From positions 92,089,093 through 92,153,092 of the forward strand of contig CM056724.1 of NCBI GenBank assembly GCA_029844215.1: 64,000 nt of DNA. The letters are read 5' to 3'. Positions 23,481 to 35,851 of the stretch are shown piece after piece. Under the pieces are notes generated by a model. It made no database searches and was not told the origin of the DNA. It was given only the letters and a program-made list of their open reading frames with translations. The stretch is from Przewalskia tangutica (taxonomy: Eukaryota; Streptophyta; Magnoliopsida; Solanales; Solanaceae). Position 1 is the stretch's first letter, and every line of letters begins with the position of its first letter. Made by a program: the position numbers and the translations under genes.

Positions 23481-26081
23481 GTAAACTTATAACAAGACAG
23501 CCGGCCCTCCAACTGAGAGTCACGACGACGTAAACATATAATACTCGCACTCAAAGCTATCACAAGCAAACATAGGCGAGTTTATTAAACCTTTAGACTT
23601 CCATTTTTATAAACTCATGGCACTTTCGTTTCACACAAGAAAATCCGGGAATTTAACTCAAAGTACTACGTGCTTACATTCTTTTCAAAAGATTCCTTTT
23701 CATATAAAACCCCAAGATACTAACACCCGTAGTATCAAGGCTTGTGTACATTTCACATAAGTCACTATACTTTTAGAAATACATTTCTTGGCTTCTAAAT
23801 CAAGTGACCCTTACCTTAAAGCTTTAAGAAAGTGATACCTTTAAATCAAATTGCCTTTCCTTAATTCAAGTTATTTCTTTGATTACTTTATTAGAGAAAA
23901 CCCTTCTCTTAACCTTCCATAAAGTCGTTATAACCAACTTCCCATAAAGCCGTTATAACCCTTTATGGTTTTAGACAAACTCATTCCTTTTATAACCAAG
24001 AGACTTCTACCTTTTAAAACCAAGTATTATATACTTTCAAATCAATTCTCATAACTTTCAAAAATACAATTAGTCTCTTAACTTTTAGAAATCAAGTTTC
24101 TTAACTCAAGTACTCACACCTTTTAAAACAAGTTACTTCTTCCTTTAAGAATCAAGTTTCATTACCTGAAAATAAAGTCTCTCAACCTTGTATGAGTCTA
24201 AGGTTCACAGTCTTAAAACTTCATAACGTAAATTCTTTAAGTTAAGCACATATGCCTTATGAGTGTGAGTAGATTATACTTGATTATAACGATCTTATTA
24301 AAGCAGCCATGATCTAGAAAATGTAATACAATTTTGTCTTATCTTAGCTTACATGCGGATGGAGAATTCTACTCATTTTAATATAATCAATTGTCATTAC
24401 ATTTTCCTTTATTAACGCTGCAATGGCTTGCTCGATACTTATTCTCATTCGTGCCATAAATTAGCCAAGTCAACTTGGTTCCAAAGTACCTCCTAACGAC
24501 TCTTACCAACATCCCCCATAAGACTCGGTAAAGACTTAGGATAACTTTGACATAAACTTTACATAGAGTAAATCACACAACTACCTCTTAACTTCTAAGA
24601 GTAGAAGGAAACATGAAATGATACCACATGTATATTCCATACATAGAATCATGCCAAAGGAAGGAAGAGGTTCACATACCTCGCGACGATTATCGACAAA
24701 TAGCAAAATGCTCAAAAGTACTTCAACCTTGATAGTTATTCCATCCTTCAAGTAGGATACGCTATACTTAGTACTTCAACCTATAATGGTCACAATACGT
24801 CCATTAACCTCTTACTTCAAACGTAGAATATTCTAAGTGCTAAGTCACTAAATTCTACGGAAAATCGGACAGCACCTCCTTTGTTTCTACTTACTTGCCA
24901 CCTTTTTCAAGGCCGAATTCAATAACCAAACACGCCACATTTAAGGCCCAATCAATGCAATTAATCAATAGGGGATTACACGCCTACTAGACGTGTAAAA
25001 TTCCGCCCCACAAACGATATCAAATTAATACAACTTACTAGGCCAATTCGGCTAACTTGAAGTACTACAACAATATCAATTCTTATCCAATTTCCATTTC
25101 AATCCAAGTTGTTAGCATAACATGATATCAAGTCGCAACCGATTATAACTACTATAATCTTCAAGTAAGTAACATGCGACGATTTCTAATAAACGACCAA
25201 TTAGTAATCCAACTTCAAGTGGCTAATATAACATTTCGGATTTAAGCTACAATCAATCCATAATACTTATAAACTTCAACACATAAACTTCATGCTAGCC
25301 ATATGCAAAGCTAACAACAATATATATAATCTTGGAACACTTTTAAGGGACAAGATTATACCTCAACGAATCTTAATCCAACTCCAAATTCGAAGTCGCT
25401 CCTTAGCAACTTAGAGCCTCTTCAAGACACTTCAATCCGCTACTTGAGACCCTTAGAACAATACCAATAAATTTCCTTCAATCTTCCAAACAAAACCTAG
25501 AAAGACAACTAGGTTTTCACTTGCGACTAATACGAAAACTATCTTTTTCCGAGATTTTTCTATTGAGATACGCTTACAATACACTCATGAACCTTGGTTT
25601 AAAGTGTGGAGCTTAATGGGCGAGAAACAAAAAAAAAAATCTTTCTTGTTGGAGTGAACCCGAGAGCTCCTCAAATGGAGTCTTGAAATTCTTGGAAATA
25701 TGGCTAAGTGTTGGACTATGTCTCACTACTAGTAGTATTAAATAGCACAATGAAGGGTCAAGATGTAAACAAATGGGTGGTTTGGATGAGCTCTTGTTAA
25801 ATATCAAGTGTTGTGGTCCCATTGACCAAGTCAATTCTCTCAAGCTTTCAAGTTGCAAGATTTGTCTTGCTAACAAAGGTCCAATGACCCTTTTGCCCTT
25901 GCCTATTTTCGTCCAAGGCACCATAAGGGGGGGTGACACGTGTCGCCCTCCCATTCGTCACAATATTACGTTTTCCGACAATTTCATAATTCCGATAAAT
26001 TTTTACAAGTCTCTAATCTTAACATTAGAAATTTTCACGTACGTTCTTTTAAAACATGTCCTGTAAATACGGGGTGTAACA

Positions 26082-26929
26082 GTCCGGACATTATACCTTA
26101 TGTGTTCACCGTGTCCTCATCTGGTGGTAGGCGGTTTATGTACGTGATGCGAATGCAGATACCTAGACAAGATATATTTCACCGCGTCCCTCACTAGAGG
26201 GCCAGACAGTTTATTTCTTTATATATGACGATTATATGGTTACGCATTCATGATTACTTATATGACTCTCACTTTTATAAGGCACAATTGACTCTCTATT
26301 TTACATGGCACCGTTACAATCTTCTTTACAGTACTACATATTTTTTACATACTCGAGACATTATTTAAATCGACCGCTTTCCTCGAAGTGCGTTAAATAC
26401 TGCGCAGTACGTGTGCTCGATTTAGTGATCGATCTAGGATTCTGCTCATTTGTTTGAGAGCTCCATTGATTCAGAGCTTTGTCATTTTGGTACAAAACCC
26501 TATTTTTGACTTATGTATATTTAGGGACACGATGGGGCCCTGTCCCGTCATATTTCATTATCCTTCTCATAGAGGTTTGTAGACAGTTATGGGTTGTACG
26601 TATGTGGATTTGTAAACTTGTTTTGGTCATCTGCGATGTTGTACTCTTTTTTGGGATATTCCTGTTTGTACGTGATATTATATGGTGGCAGCCTTGTCGG
26701 CTTGCCTATTCTATTATGTTGGCTAGTTGTGACTCCTCAGGAGGTAGGTACATTCGTGTGTAAAAAACAGCCTTGCAGGCTTGCCTATTCTGACATGTGT
26801 TATTATTGCAGTGTTATGCTGCCAAATTTCATATTGTCCTTAGTGTCAGTCTGATTACACGTGGCAGGTTAGTATAATGACGTCCAATTAGGGTGCCATG
26901 TTCACGGCCTGTCGGGTCGGGTCGTGACA
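26082..26929 (+). repeat. GB LTR 1, second part
   Basis: It resumes at the TSD GTCCG and runs to GGTCGTGACA, homologous to 33000-33821 and 56190-57035. With the solo LTR removed, the LTR is about 2.96 kb. Confidence 0.92.
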
Positions 26930-26933
26930 AAAG

Positions 26934-26945
26934 TGGCATCAGAGC
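26934..26945 (+). other. GB PBS 1 (tRNA-iMet, one mismatch)
   Basis: TGGCATCAGAGC sits five bases after the LTR end. The T-to-C difference from TGGTATCAGAGC is the only change. Confidence 0.88.
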
Positions 26946-27979
26946 AGTTAGTCCTCGGAATGTCTACAGACCGTGTCTAGTAGAGTCTTGTGTATGGGTA
27001 TGTTGTGCACCATAATTATATGTAACTTATTCCCTTAGTGCATCAAGCCATAAGAGAAGTGGAAAAATTTGAATAGAAGTATGATGACCAAGTTTGGAGG
27101 TACTAGATCAACGTCAGGTAAGGTAACTCTTCCGAATCTTCTACGTACCGAATAAGGAAATAAGTTAACGATTCATCACTTAAGGGATGATATCGTCAGA
27201 GATTGGAACCAGGAGCAATGTCCGAGATTAAGTATGTATACTAGAATATGTTGGAATTATGAAAAGTACGTCAAGTAAGGAATAAGTGAACAAGTGTTAA
27301 AAGAAATGAAGTTGTTTATAATTACGAGTATGGAGAAGATACAAAAAAGGGGGAGATCGATTTCAGACCATGAATGAGGTGTCAACTTGTGAAATGTATT
27401 GCATTATTCTCCATCTTACAAATTGGTACTCCATTATGCCACGTTATCTGCTCTATAGTAGAGATTGAACTTTTCCTCCCAAAGGTAGAAAATGAAGCTT
27501 ATCTAATCTTTTCTCCTCCATACCTCTAATTACATTTTGAGCTCTAATTGTTAGAACCTGTAACTGTTTTATGGTATACCATGTTGCTGGACTATGTGAA
27601 GTTAGGAAACTGCAAAAGAATATTGTTTCCATGTAAGAATAAGAAGGGGCTATTACTTCTTGAATAATAAGATTGATATAAATGAAAGAAAATGCCTTTT
27701 TTAATTTTGGACCGAGTTCTGGGAAGTATTGGACATAGGGATTATTTGAGTTTATTTCGCAATGTCTTAGAACCTGGGAATGATGAGCATCATATTAGTG
27801 TATAGTTGTGTCAAGAATTTAAAATATCGTAAAGAGTAGTGTTCAGCGCACAAAAAAAGAAATTTGAAAAAGCAAAGCAAGGACGTGCGCGAACCTCTGG
27901 AATTCATATTTTCAGTTAAGAAGTTATTTGAAGGATTGGTAACCGAGGTATGCATTTGTGCACATTTTCAATGCATTGG
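26946..27979 (+). other. GB internal region 1, leader and unassigned sequence
   Basis: Homologous to 33838-35036 but lacking the gag start present there. No long frame is open. I cannot assign the stretch from about 27060 to 27980 to any known domain. It could be an upstream part of the captured LINE or of another inserted fragment. Confidence 0.6.
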
Positions 27980-28794
27980 TTCACGCAGAATGCTAAGACG
28001 GGGTTATTTGGTCTCTTGGAACCAAAGGTAAAAAGGGAAGAAGCTCATAATGCCTATCTTAACTTGTGTAGTGGGTGATCTTTTGGTACTAGTCTTACTG
28101 AGCGTCCAAATGGAAGAATATGATTATTGTGGAAGCCTCATCTCTATGAGGTAGATATTAAAAATTGTACAGAATAATTGGAACACTGCGGGGTAACACA
28201 TAGGGGTACAAATAAAGGTTTCCATATGACCTTGGCGTATGGATTCAATGATGTGGCTCTTAAAAGGGAACTGTGGATAGATATTAGAAGGTTACGTGGC
28301 CAGATACAAGGTCCATAGACAATAATGAGTGATTTCAACTGGGTATTAAAGAGATATGAAAGAGTGAAGTGTAATGTTGCTATGACTGGGATAAGGGATT
28401 TTAAATAGTATATAGTAGAATGTGATTTGACAAAACTAAGATTATCAGGGACATACTATACATGGTAGTGTGCTAAAAAAGGTTTATAGCAGTACTTACT
28501 ACTCAGAAATGGGTTTGATAATATACATGCTTCTAAAGTGCATTTCATGAAACCAGACCTATATGAACATTCTCTTGGGTTAATTAGGTGGGAAGTAGGC
28601 ATAAAGACTCAGTAGATGTTTAGATACTTTAATATATGAAGGTTGGATCCTGAATTTCTACAGACAGTAATAGAAGGATGGAAAACATATAAGAGAGGTA
28701 CAAAGATATGTGAACTAATGGGCAAAATAAACAAGCTCAAAGAGATTGCTACATCGGTGGGAGATTCTGCCATAACTAAGCGAGTATATAGAAA
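27980..28794 (+). pseudogene. L1-type LINE endonuclease fragment inside GB (copy 1)
   Basis: Across stops and shifts the plus strand reads pieces typical of the plant L1 ORF2 apurinic endonuclease: KVKREEAHNAYLNLCSG, LLWKPHLYEVDI, FHMTLVYGFNDVALKRELW, IMSDFNWVLKRYERVK (the G-D-F-N catalytic block, here S-D-F-N) and LRLSGTYYTW. The post-endonuclease segment RLDPEFLQTVIEGWKTYKRG then INKLKE follows. It ends abruptly where gypsy RT sequence resumes (VDTQKIEAVKT, 28795 onward). In a LINE this enzyme nicks target DNA; here it is a dead passenger. The same fragment sits at the same place in the second internal region. Confidence 0.8.
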
Positions 28795-30730
28795 GTATTC
28801 AGGTAGATACACAGAAGATTGAGGCAGTGAAGACTTGGCCAGACCTACGACACCTACTGAGGTACGCAGTTTTCTGGGGCTAGCAGGGTTATAGCTTATG
28901 GCTCCCGACAGCTCAGAAAGCATGAAAACAATTATCCCACTCATGATTTGGAGCTAGCAGCAGTGATTCATGCCTTGAAGATATGGAGATATTATTTGTA
29001 TGGGGTTCATGTTGATATTTATACGGATCACAAGAGTCTCCAATATATCTTTAAGTAGAAGGAGCTGAACCTACGGCAGAGACGGTGGCTAGAGTTGCTA
29101 AATGACTATGATGTTGATATTCTATACCACCCGGAGAAAGCCAATATTGTGGCAGATGCTCTTAGCCGTAGATCTATGGGTAGTTTGACGGATGTGCAGC
29201 CAGACAGAAAGGATATGGTTCGTGAGATACACATGCTAGCTAGTCTTGGAGTCCGGTTGGCGGATTCGGGAGATAGTGGGGGTTCTTGTTTGAGAAGTTG
29301 CTGAGTCCTCTATCGTAGAAGAGGTAAAGAGACATCAGTATGGGGATCCTGTTCTGGCTCGGTATAGAAATGCAACTCTTCGAAAGGAGAAGACTCTATT
29401 TGAGGTGACACCTGATGTTGTGCTAAGGTATGACGGTAGGATATGTGTACAGGATGTTGCAGAACTATGACAGCAGGTTATGGGTGAGGCACAGAATGCC
29501 CATTATTATATTCATCCAGGGTCAACAAAGATGTAACATTACCTCAGATGTTTATATTGTTGGGATGGCATGAAAAGAAACATATCAGAGTTTGTTGCCT
29601 AGTGCCCGAATTGTCATCAGGTTAAGGTTGAGCATCAAAAGCCTGGTGGATTATTGCAGGAGATGGAGATCCCAACTTGGAAGTGGGAAGTGATTAATAT
29701 AGACTTTATTACCGGCTTACCTCACACTCAGCGGAAGTGTGACTCCATATGGGTTATTGTGGACAGGCTGACGAAATTAGCCCATTTTCTTCCGGTCAGG
29801 ATTACTTACTCAGTTGAGGACTATTCTAGGCTATACATCAGGGAGATAGTGAAACTGCACGGGGTTCCCACATCTATTATATCGGACCAAAGAGCTCAGT
29901 TTACAGCTAACCTTTGGAGATCGTTTCAGAAGGGATTGGGGACACAGGTGAGTCTCAGCACAACATTTCATCCTCAGACTGATGGGCAGGCAGAGCGTAC
30001 TATTCAGATACTAGAGGATATGTTGAGAGCCTGTATTATTGACTTCAGAGGTAGCTGGAATGATCATTTACCACTCATTGAGTTTGCCAATAACAACAAC
30101 TACCACTCTAGTATCTAGATGGCCCCATATGATGCCTTATATGAGAGGAAGTGCAGGTCACCTATTGGTTGGTTTGATGTAGGTGAGACTAAGTTGATCG
30201 GCCCAGACCTGGTTCAGCAAGTTGTTGATAAGGTGAAGTTTATTCAGGAAAGATTATTAGTAGCCCAAAGTCGACATAAGTCATATGCAGATAATCGGCG
30301 GCGACACTTGGAGTTTCAGGTTGATGATTGGGTGTTCTTGAAGGTGTCACCCATGAAGGGTGTGATGAGGTTCGGTAAGAAAGGGAAACTTAGCCCAAGA
30401 TACATTGGGCCTTACCAGATCATTCGTAGGGTAGGCAAGGTTGCCTATGAGTTGGAACTTCGATCTGATTTAGAAGCAGTACATCCAGTTTTTCATGTCT
30501 CGATGCTGCGTAAGTGTATTGGCGATCCTTAGAGAGTCTTCCTGGTTGATGATGTCCAGGTGACAGAGGAGTTATCTTGTGAGGAGAGCCATATATCCAT
30601 ACTTGATCGCCAGGCCAGAAGATTACAGACTAAGGATGTGGCTTTCGTCAAGGTATTATGGCGAAACAACAATGGAGAGGAAATGACTTGGGAGGCAGAA
30701 GATGAGATGAAGAATTCACTTGTTCCCTAA
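28795..30730 (+). pseudogene. GB internal 1: RT stub, RNase H, integrase, chromodomain
   Basis: The gypsy pol remnant begins inside RT (QKIEAVKT, PTEVRSFLGLAG), jumps by deletion to the RNase H region (SRQLRKHENNYPTHDLELAA), and continues with IYTDHKSLQYIF and ILYHPEKANIVADALSRRS. Integrase follows (29654-30118): first Asp in INIDFITGLP, second in SIISDQRAQF, Glu in TDGQAERTIQ, so DDE is complete. A TAG at 30116-30118 (CAG in the sister copy) and another at 30530-30532 interrupt it. After VHPVFHVSMLRKCIGDP a chromodomain-like end follows (ILDRQARRLQTKDVAFVKVLW, split by no stop) to TAA ~30730. The chromodomain would target heterochromatin. Confidence 0.92.
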
Positions 30731-30899
30731 GCCTACAGGTAATTCATCTCGATCCCTTATTTGATTATAGTAATTGGTGAATTATATATGTGTTATGTTG
30801 TGGCCCTGTGAGGTATCTGTTGGTTTGCTGAATATTGGTGGATAGGCATAGTTATAAAAGAGACTCTGCCGAAATTTTTATAGCATGAGACTTATTATG

Positions 30900-30919
30900 A
30901 ACATTCGAGGACGAATGTT
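30900..30919. repeat. pre-PPT inverted repeat, GB internal 1
   Basis: AACATTCG and CGAATGTT flank AGGA. The purine tract (AAGGGGAGAAGGA) follows up to 30935. The same hairpin occurs at 54059-54078 and, with a TCC loop, at 40916-40934. Confidence 0.88.
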
Positions 30920-30935
30920 TCTAAGGGGAGAAGGA

Positions 30936-33821
30936 TGTTACACCTGGTAAGTTTAAGACGATAATTAAGAACATCATTAAGGAATTAAGATTCGAATATT
31001 AGATATAAAGTATGTTTATATATGCTAATCCAGAAGTTAGTATACGAATGATGTGATTCTGGAGATTTTTTTGGTTACAACGAGCGTGACGATGGAAATT
31101 GAAAATGATATTTATATATATTTCCATTATGGATTAGTAACGTATTATATAAGTTATGACGACGAGGATACGAGACCTAATGAAATTTTCGGAAATTAGA
31201 AGAAGTGGGATATAAGCTTTAATTATTACTTGAGGGGTTATTTAAGTAGACAATTAAGAGATAGTGTAATTAAATTTTCAGATTTTAATTTAAATCCCTT
31301 CACATTCTCACCCTAGAAAATTCAGATTTTCTCTAACACTCCCTCACCCTCTTCTGCCTCCCTCTTGATCGAAAATCCTCTCCCCCATAGCCAAGAATTG
31401 AAGCTTTTTGTTCCTCCTTTCTAGCCTAAATTCTTCTACAAATTACAAGCTAAAGGAACACCCAAAAACAGTGGCAAGAACGCAGCCACTGGAAGAGAAA
31501 ACTGCCCAAGATAATTCCAATTTTAAGATGAATTTTTGGAAGAAAAACGTATAAGGAATGATGGATTAAAATAGTGGAACACATGCATGCCATTTTGGAG
31601 TTGAAGAAATGTTGAAATGGTGAAAAATCTGGGCAGTGAATACCGAGACTTAGGGGACTGTATTTGGCACAATTTAAGGTAAGAAATTCTTCTTCTTATG
31701 ATATAATTGAAGCTGTATGTTGTTGTAGTTTGAGGAATGAACTTGTCTTAAGAGAAACTTGAAATTAAGGCAATGCATGTGATTATTTTGGGTAGTTACC
31801 GATTTGTGAGACTGTTTTGTGTCCATTGGATTCGATTGTTGTGTTGTCATTATTATCACTAATTGCATGTTGAAATTTGGAAGAAAACCTTGATATTTAA
31901 GTTATAATTGGTTATATGGAAGTTTTGAAACAAGAATTGGACTTTAGGGAATTAGAAGAAGAGTTTTGGGCATTGTTGGCCGAGACTTGTAGGAAATTGT
32001 TGGAGATCGTTGTGTTGTATTTTAGGAGCTGTTTTGTTGATGTTGTAATACTGGAATTATAAGCTATGTATATGCATATACCTTGGTGTAATTGTGGATA
32101 TATGTCCTAAAGGAATTAAGGTATAAAAGGTGTAGAAAAACTTCACATTCCACTCTCGTAATTGTTAAAGTGTGGGATATTTTAATGGGTTGTTTAAACA
32201 TGATTAGAGAAGTTGGATTAATATGATAAATAAGTGTATTAATCATCTTGGTTGCTGTTTTGGTTATAATCCATGAATGAAAGGAGAAAGAATGTATAAC
32301 GGTGATATATGTCGAGTATATGGAACTATTTTAGTATTCCCTTGATTTGTGACTTGTTAATTGGTATTGTTGGCATTTGTTGGAAGTTGTGGAAGCGTGT
32401 ATAAATAGGAGAAATGCTGCCCAAATTTCTATAGAAATAAAGTCGTCATTCGATATAACTTACGCTAGAAATCACAGAAGTTAATAGACATGTTACTATT
32501 GTTATAGGTTGAAGTACTAGACGAGACGTATTCAAATATTGAGTTGGTTAGTTCGACTAAAAGGTATGTGAAACTCTTCCTTCTTTCTTTTTGGCATGAT
32601 TTAATGAACGTACGATGGACGTACATGATTCTACACAGTTTAATTCTTAAAGATATGTGTTATGAGAAGTGTCTTTGACCTTCTAGTAAGAAGTTTATTT
32701 AATGATTTTATTGAGTTTCCAAAGGATGTTTAAATTGATACATGATATGATAAGTGCCTTGATTTTCCAAATGAGGATTTAAAATGATTCATGATATGAT
32801 ATTGCCTTTTATCTATTTCATTGAGAGACAAGTGATGATTTGATATGTATAAAGCTACTCATGATATTCTATTCGTACTAATGTGTTTATATCACTTCAC
32901 CGTGTCCCGGGCTGGGCAAATACGCGCGCAGATTTCTTATAAGATTTTACCGCATCCCAGAATGGGCCGGGCAGTATACCTTATGTGTTCACCACGTCCC
33001 TCACTGTACGACCGGACAGTTTATGTACACATGATACAGGTACAGATACCCAGGATAGTATATTTCACCGCGTCCCTCACTAGAGGGCCGGGCAGTTTAT
33101 TTCTTTATATATGACGATTATATGGTTACGCATTCATGATTACTTATATGACTCTCACTTTTATAAGACACAATTGACTCTCTATTTTACATGGCACCGT
33201 TACAATCTAATCTTCTTTCTGATTACTACATATTTTTACATACTCGAGACATTATTTAAATCGACCCGCTTTCTCGAAATTTGCGTTCAATGCCGCAGTA
33301 CGTGTCTCGGTTGGTGATCCTCTAGTCTTGGATTCATGTTCAGCTGTTTGGAGAGCTATATTGATTCAGAGCTTTGTCATTTTGGTACAGGACCCTATTT
33401 TTTTTACTTATGTATATTTATGGGCACGACGGGGTCCTGTCCCGTCATATTTCATTATCCTTCTCATAGAGGTCTGTAGAAAGTTGCGGGTTGTACCTAT
33501 GTGGATTTGTAAACCTGTTTTGGTCATATGCGTTGTTGTACTCTATTTTGGGATATTTCCGTGTGTACGTGATACTATATGGTGGTAGCCTTGTCGGCTT
33601 GCCTATTATATTATGTTGGCTAGTTGTGACTTCTCAGGAGGCAGGTACATTCGTGTGTAAAAAACATCCTTGCCGGCTTGCCTATTATGACATGTGTTAT
33701 TATTGCAGCGTTATGCTGTCGAATTTCATATTGTCCTTAGTGTCAGTCTGATTACACGTGGCAGGTTAGTATAATGACGTCCAATTAGGGCGCCATGTTC
33801 ACGGACCGTCGGGTCATGACA
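30936..33821 (+). repeat. GB LTR 2, middle (2886 bp)
   Basis: It starts TGTTACACCTGGTAAG directly after a purine tract and ends GGGTCATGACA directly before a PBS. It therefore serves as 3' LTR of internal 1 and 5' LTR of internal 2. No TSD separates it from either internal region. Repeats with CGTCCC...GGGC(C/T)GGGCA units lie at 32895-33100. Confidence 0.93.
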
Positions 33822-33825
33822 AAAG

Positions 33826-33837
33826 TGGTATCAGAGC
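33826..33837 (+). other. GB PBS 2 (tRNA-iMet)
   Basis: A perfect TGGTATCAGAGC sits five bases after the LTR end. Confidence 0.93.
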
Positions 33838-34029
33838 AGTTAGTCCTCGGAATGTCTACAGACCGTGTCTAGTAGAGTCTTATGTATGTGTATGTTGTGC
33901 ACTATACTTATACGCAGGAGGATGATAGACATTTAGGATTGGTTTCTATTCTTTCATCTCATAGATCGTGCAATAGAACTATGTAATTAGGATAATTCCC
34001 CCACCTAACGAATTATTGTGGTTGCAGTT

Positions 34030-34131
34030 ATGCCTCCAAAGAAATCAACAGTGGCCCGGAAGGGCAAATCAGAGTTATTTGGACTTGACGTAGTGTATCA
34101 TGCCATAAGGGAAGTGGAAGAATTTGAATAG
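34030..34131 (+). pseudogene. GB gag start remnant
   Basis: ATG at 34030 opens MPPKKSTVARKGKSELFGL and closes at TAG 34129-34131 after 33 codons. The MPPKKS start resembles the MPPRK start of G1 gag, so the initiation context is conserved. The capsid and zinc knuckle that should follow are absent, replaced by sequence leading into the LINE fragment. Internal region 1 has lost even this start. Confidence 0.7.
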
Positions 34132-35036
34132 AAGTATGATGACCATGTTTGGAGGTACTAAGTCAATGTCAGGTATGGTAATTCTTCAGACTCTTCTACG
34201 TACCGAATAAGGGAATAAGTTAACGATTCATCACTTAAGGGATGGTATCGTCAGGGATTGGAACCAGGAGCAATGTCCGAGATTAAGTATGTATACTAGA
34301 ATATGTTTGAATTATGAAAAGTACGTCAAGTAAGGAATAAGTGAACAAGTGTTGAAAGAAATGAAGTTGTTTATAATTACGAGTTGGGAGAAGATACAAA
34401 AAAGGGGGAGATCCCTTTCAGACCATGAATGAGGTGTCAACTTGTGAAATATATTGCAGCATTCTCCATCTTACAAATTGGTACTCCATTATGCCACGTT
34501 ATCTGCTCTATAGTCACATAGATTGACCTTTTCCTCCCAAAGGTAGAAAATGAAGCTTATCTAGTCTTTTCTCCTCCATACATCTAATTAAATTTTGAGC
34601 TCTAATTGTTAGAACCTGTAACTGTTTTATGGTATACCATGTTGCTGGGATATGTGAAGGTAGGAAACTGCAAAAGAATATTGTTCCCATGTAAGAATAA
34701 AAAGGGGCTATTACTTCTTGTATAATAAGATTGATATAAATGAATGAAAGTGCTTTTTTTATTTTTGGACCGAGTTCTGGGAAGTATTGGACATAGGGAT
34801 TATTTGAGTTTCTTTCGCAATGACTTAGAACCTGGGAATGATGAGCATCATATTAGTGTATAGTTGTGTCAAACATTTAAAATATCGTAAAGAGTAGTTT
34901 TCAACGCACAAAAAAAGAAATTTGAAAAAGCAAAGCAAGGACGTGCAGCGAACCTCTGGAATTCATATTTTCAGTTAAGAAGTTATTTGAAGGATTGGTA
35001 ACTGAGGTATGCATTCGTGCACAGTTTCAATGCATT
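34132..35036 (+). other. GB internal 2, unassigned sequence
   Basis: Nearly the same as 27060-27979. No significant frame is open. Its origin is unclear: derived gag, LINE ORF1 or another fragment. Confidence 0.55.
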
Positions 35037-35851
35037 GGTTCACACAGAATGCTAAGATGAGGTTATTTGGTCTCTTGGAACCAAAGGTAAAAAGGGAAGA
35101 AGCTCATAATGTCTCTCTTAACTTGTGTAGTGGGTGATATTTTGGTACTAATCTTACTGAGCGTCCAAATGGAAGAATATGATTATTGTGGAAGCCTCAT
35201 CTCTATGAGGTAGATATTAAAAATTGTACAGAATAATTGGAATACTGCGGGGTAACACATAGGGGTACAAATAAAGGTTTCCATATGACCTTGGTGTATG
35301 CATTCAATGATGTGACTCTTAAAAGGGAACTGTAGATAGATATTATAAGGTTACGTGGCCAGGTACAAGGTCCATAGGCAATAATGAGTGATTTCAACTG
35401 GTATTAAAGAGAAATGATAGAGTGAAGTGTCATGTTGCTATGACTGGGATAAGGGATTTTAAACAGTATATAATAGAATGTGATTTGACAAAACTAAAAT
35501 TATCAGGGACATATTATACATGATAGTGTGCTAAAAGGGGTTTATAGATGTACTTACTACTCAGAAATGGGTTGATAATATACATGCTTCTAAAGTGCAT
35601 TTCATGAAACCAGGCCTATATGAACATTCTCTTGGGTTAATTAGGTGGGAAGTAGGCATAAAGACTCAGTACAGGTTTAGATATTTTAATATATGAAGGT
35701 TGGATCCTGAATTTCTACATACAGTAATAGAAGGATGAAAAACAGATAAGAGAGGTACAAAGATATGTGAACTAATGGGCAAAATGAACAAGCTCAAAGA
35801 GGTTGCTACACCGGTGGGAGATTCTGTCATAACTAAGCGAGTATATAGAAA
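35037..35851 (+). pseudogene. L1-type LINE endonuclease fragment inside GB (copy 2)
   Basis: Sister copy of 27980-28794, with the same entry and exit points and the same blocks: KVKREEAHNVSLNLCSG, FHMTLVYAFNDVTLKREL and MSDFNWY. The tail encodes RLDPEFLHTVIEG. It is close in sequence to copy 1, with independent small indels, so both descend from one chimeric ancestor. Gypsy RT sequence resumes at about 35852. Confidence 0.8.

Larger units (their letters stand above)
22153..26081 (-). repeat. reverse solo gypsy LTR in GB LTR 1 (3929 bp)
   Basis: Plus-strand ends are TGTCACGACCCAAC... and ...GGGGTGTAACA, an LTR on the minus strand of the same family as 12301-16250. A perfect TSD GTCCG flanks it (22148-22152 and 26082-26086). 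No coding region is present. It contains an expanded minisatellite (22900-23475), an (AT)n tract and the G-box palindrome GACACGTGTC (25935-25944). Confidence 0.93.

Noticed and set aside
26479..26854. Hydrophobic ORFs (also 33328-33751 and 56586-56949) as membrane proteins
   Set aside because: They lie in the R-U5 part of the GB LTRs, overlap in several frames and carry copy-specific frameshifts.
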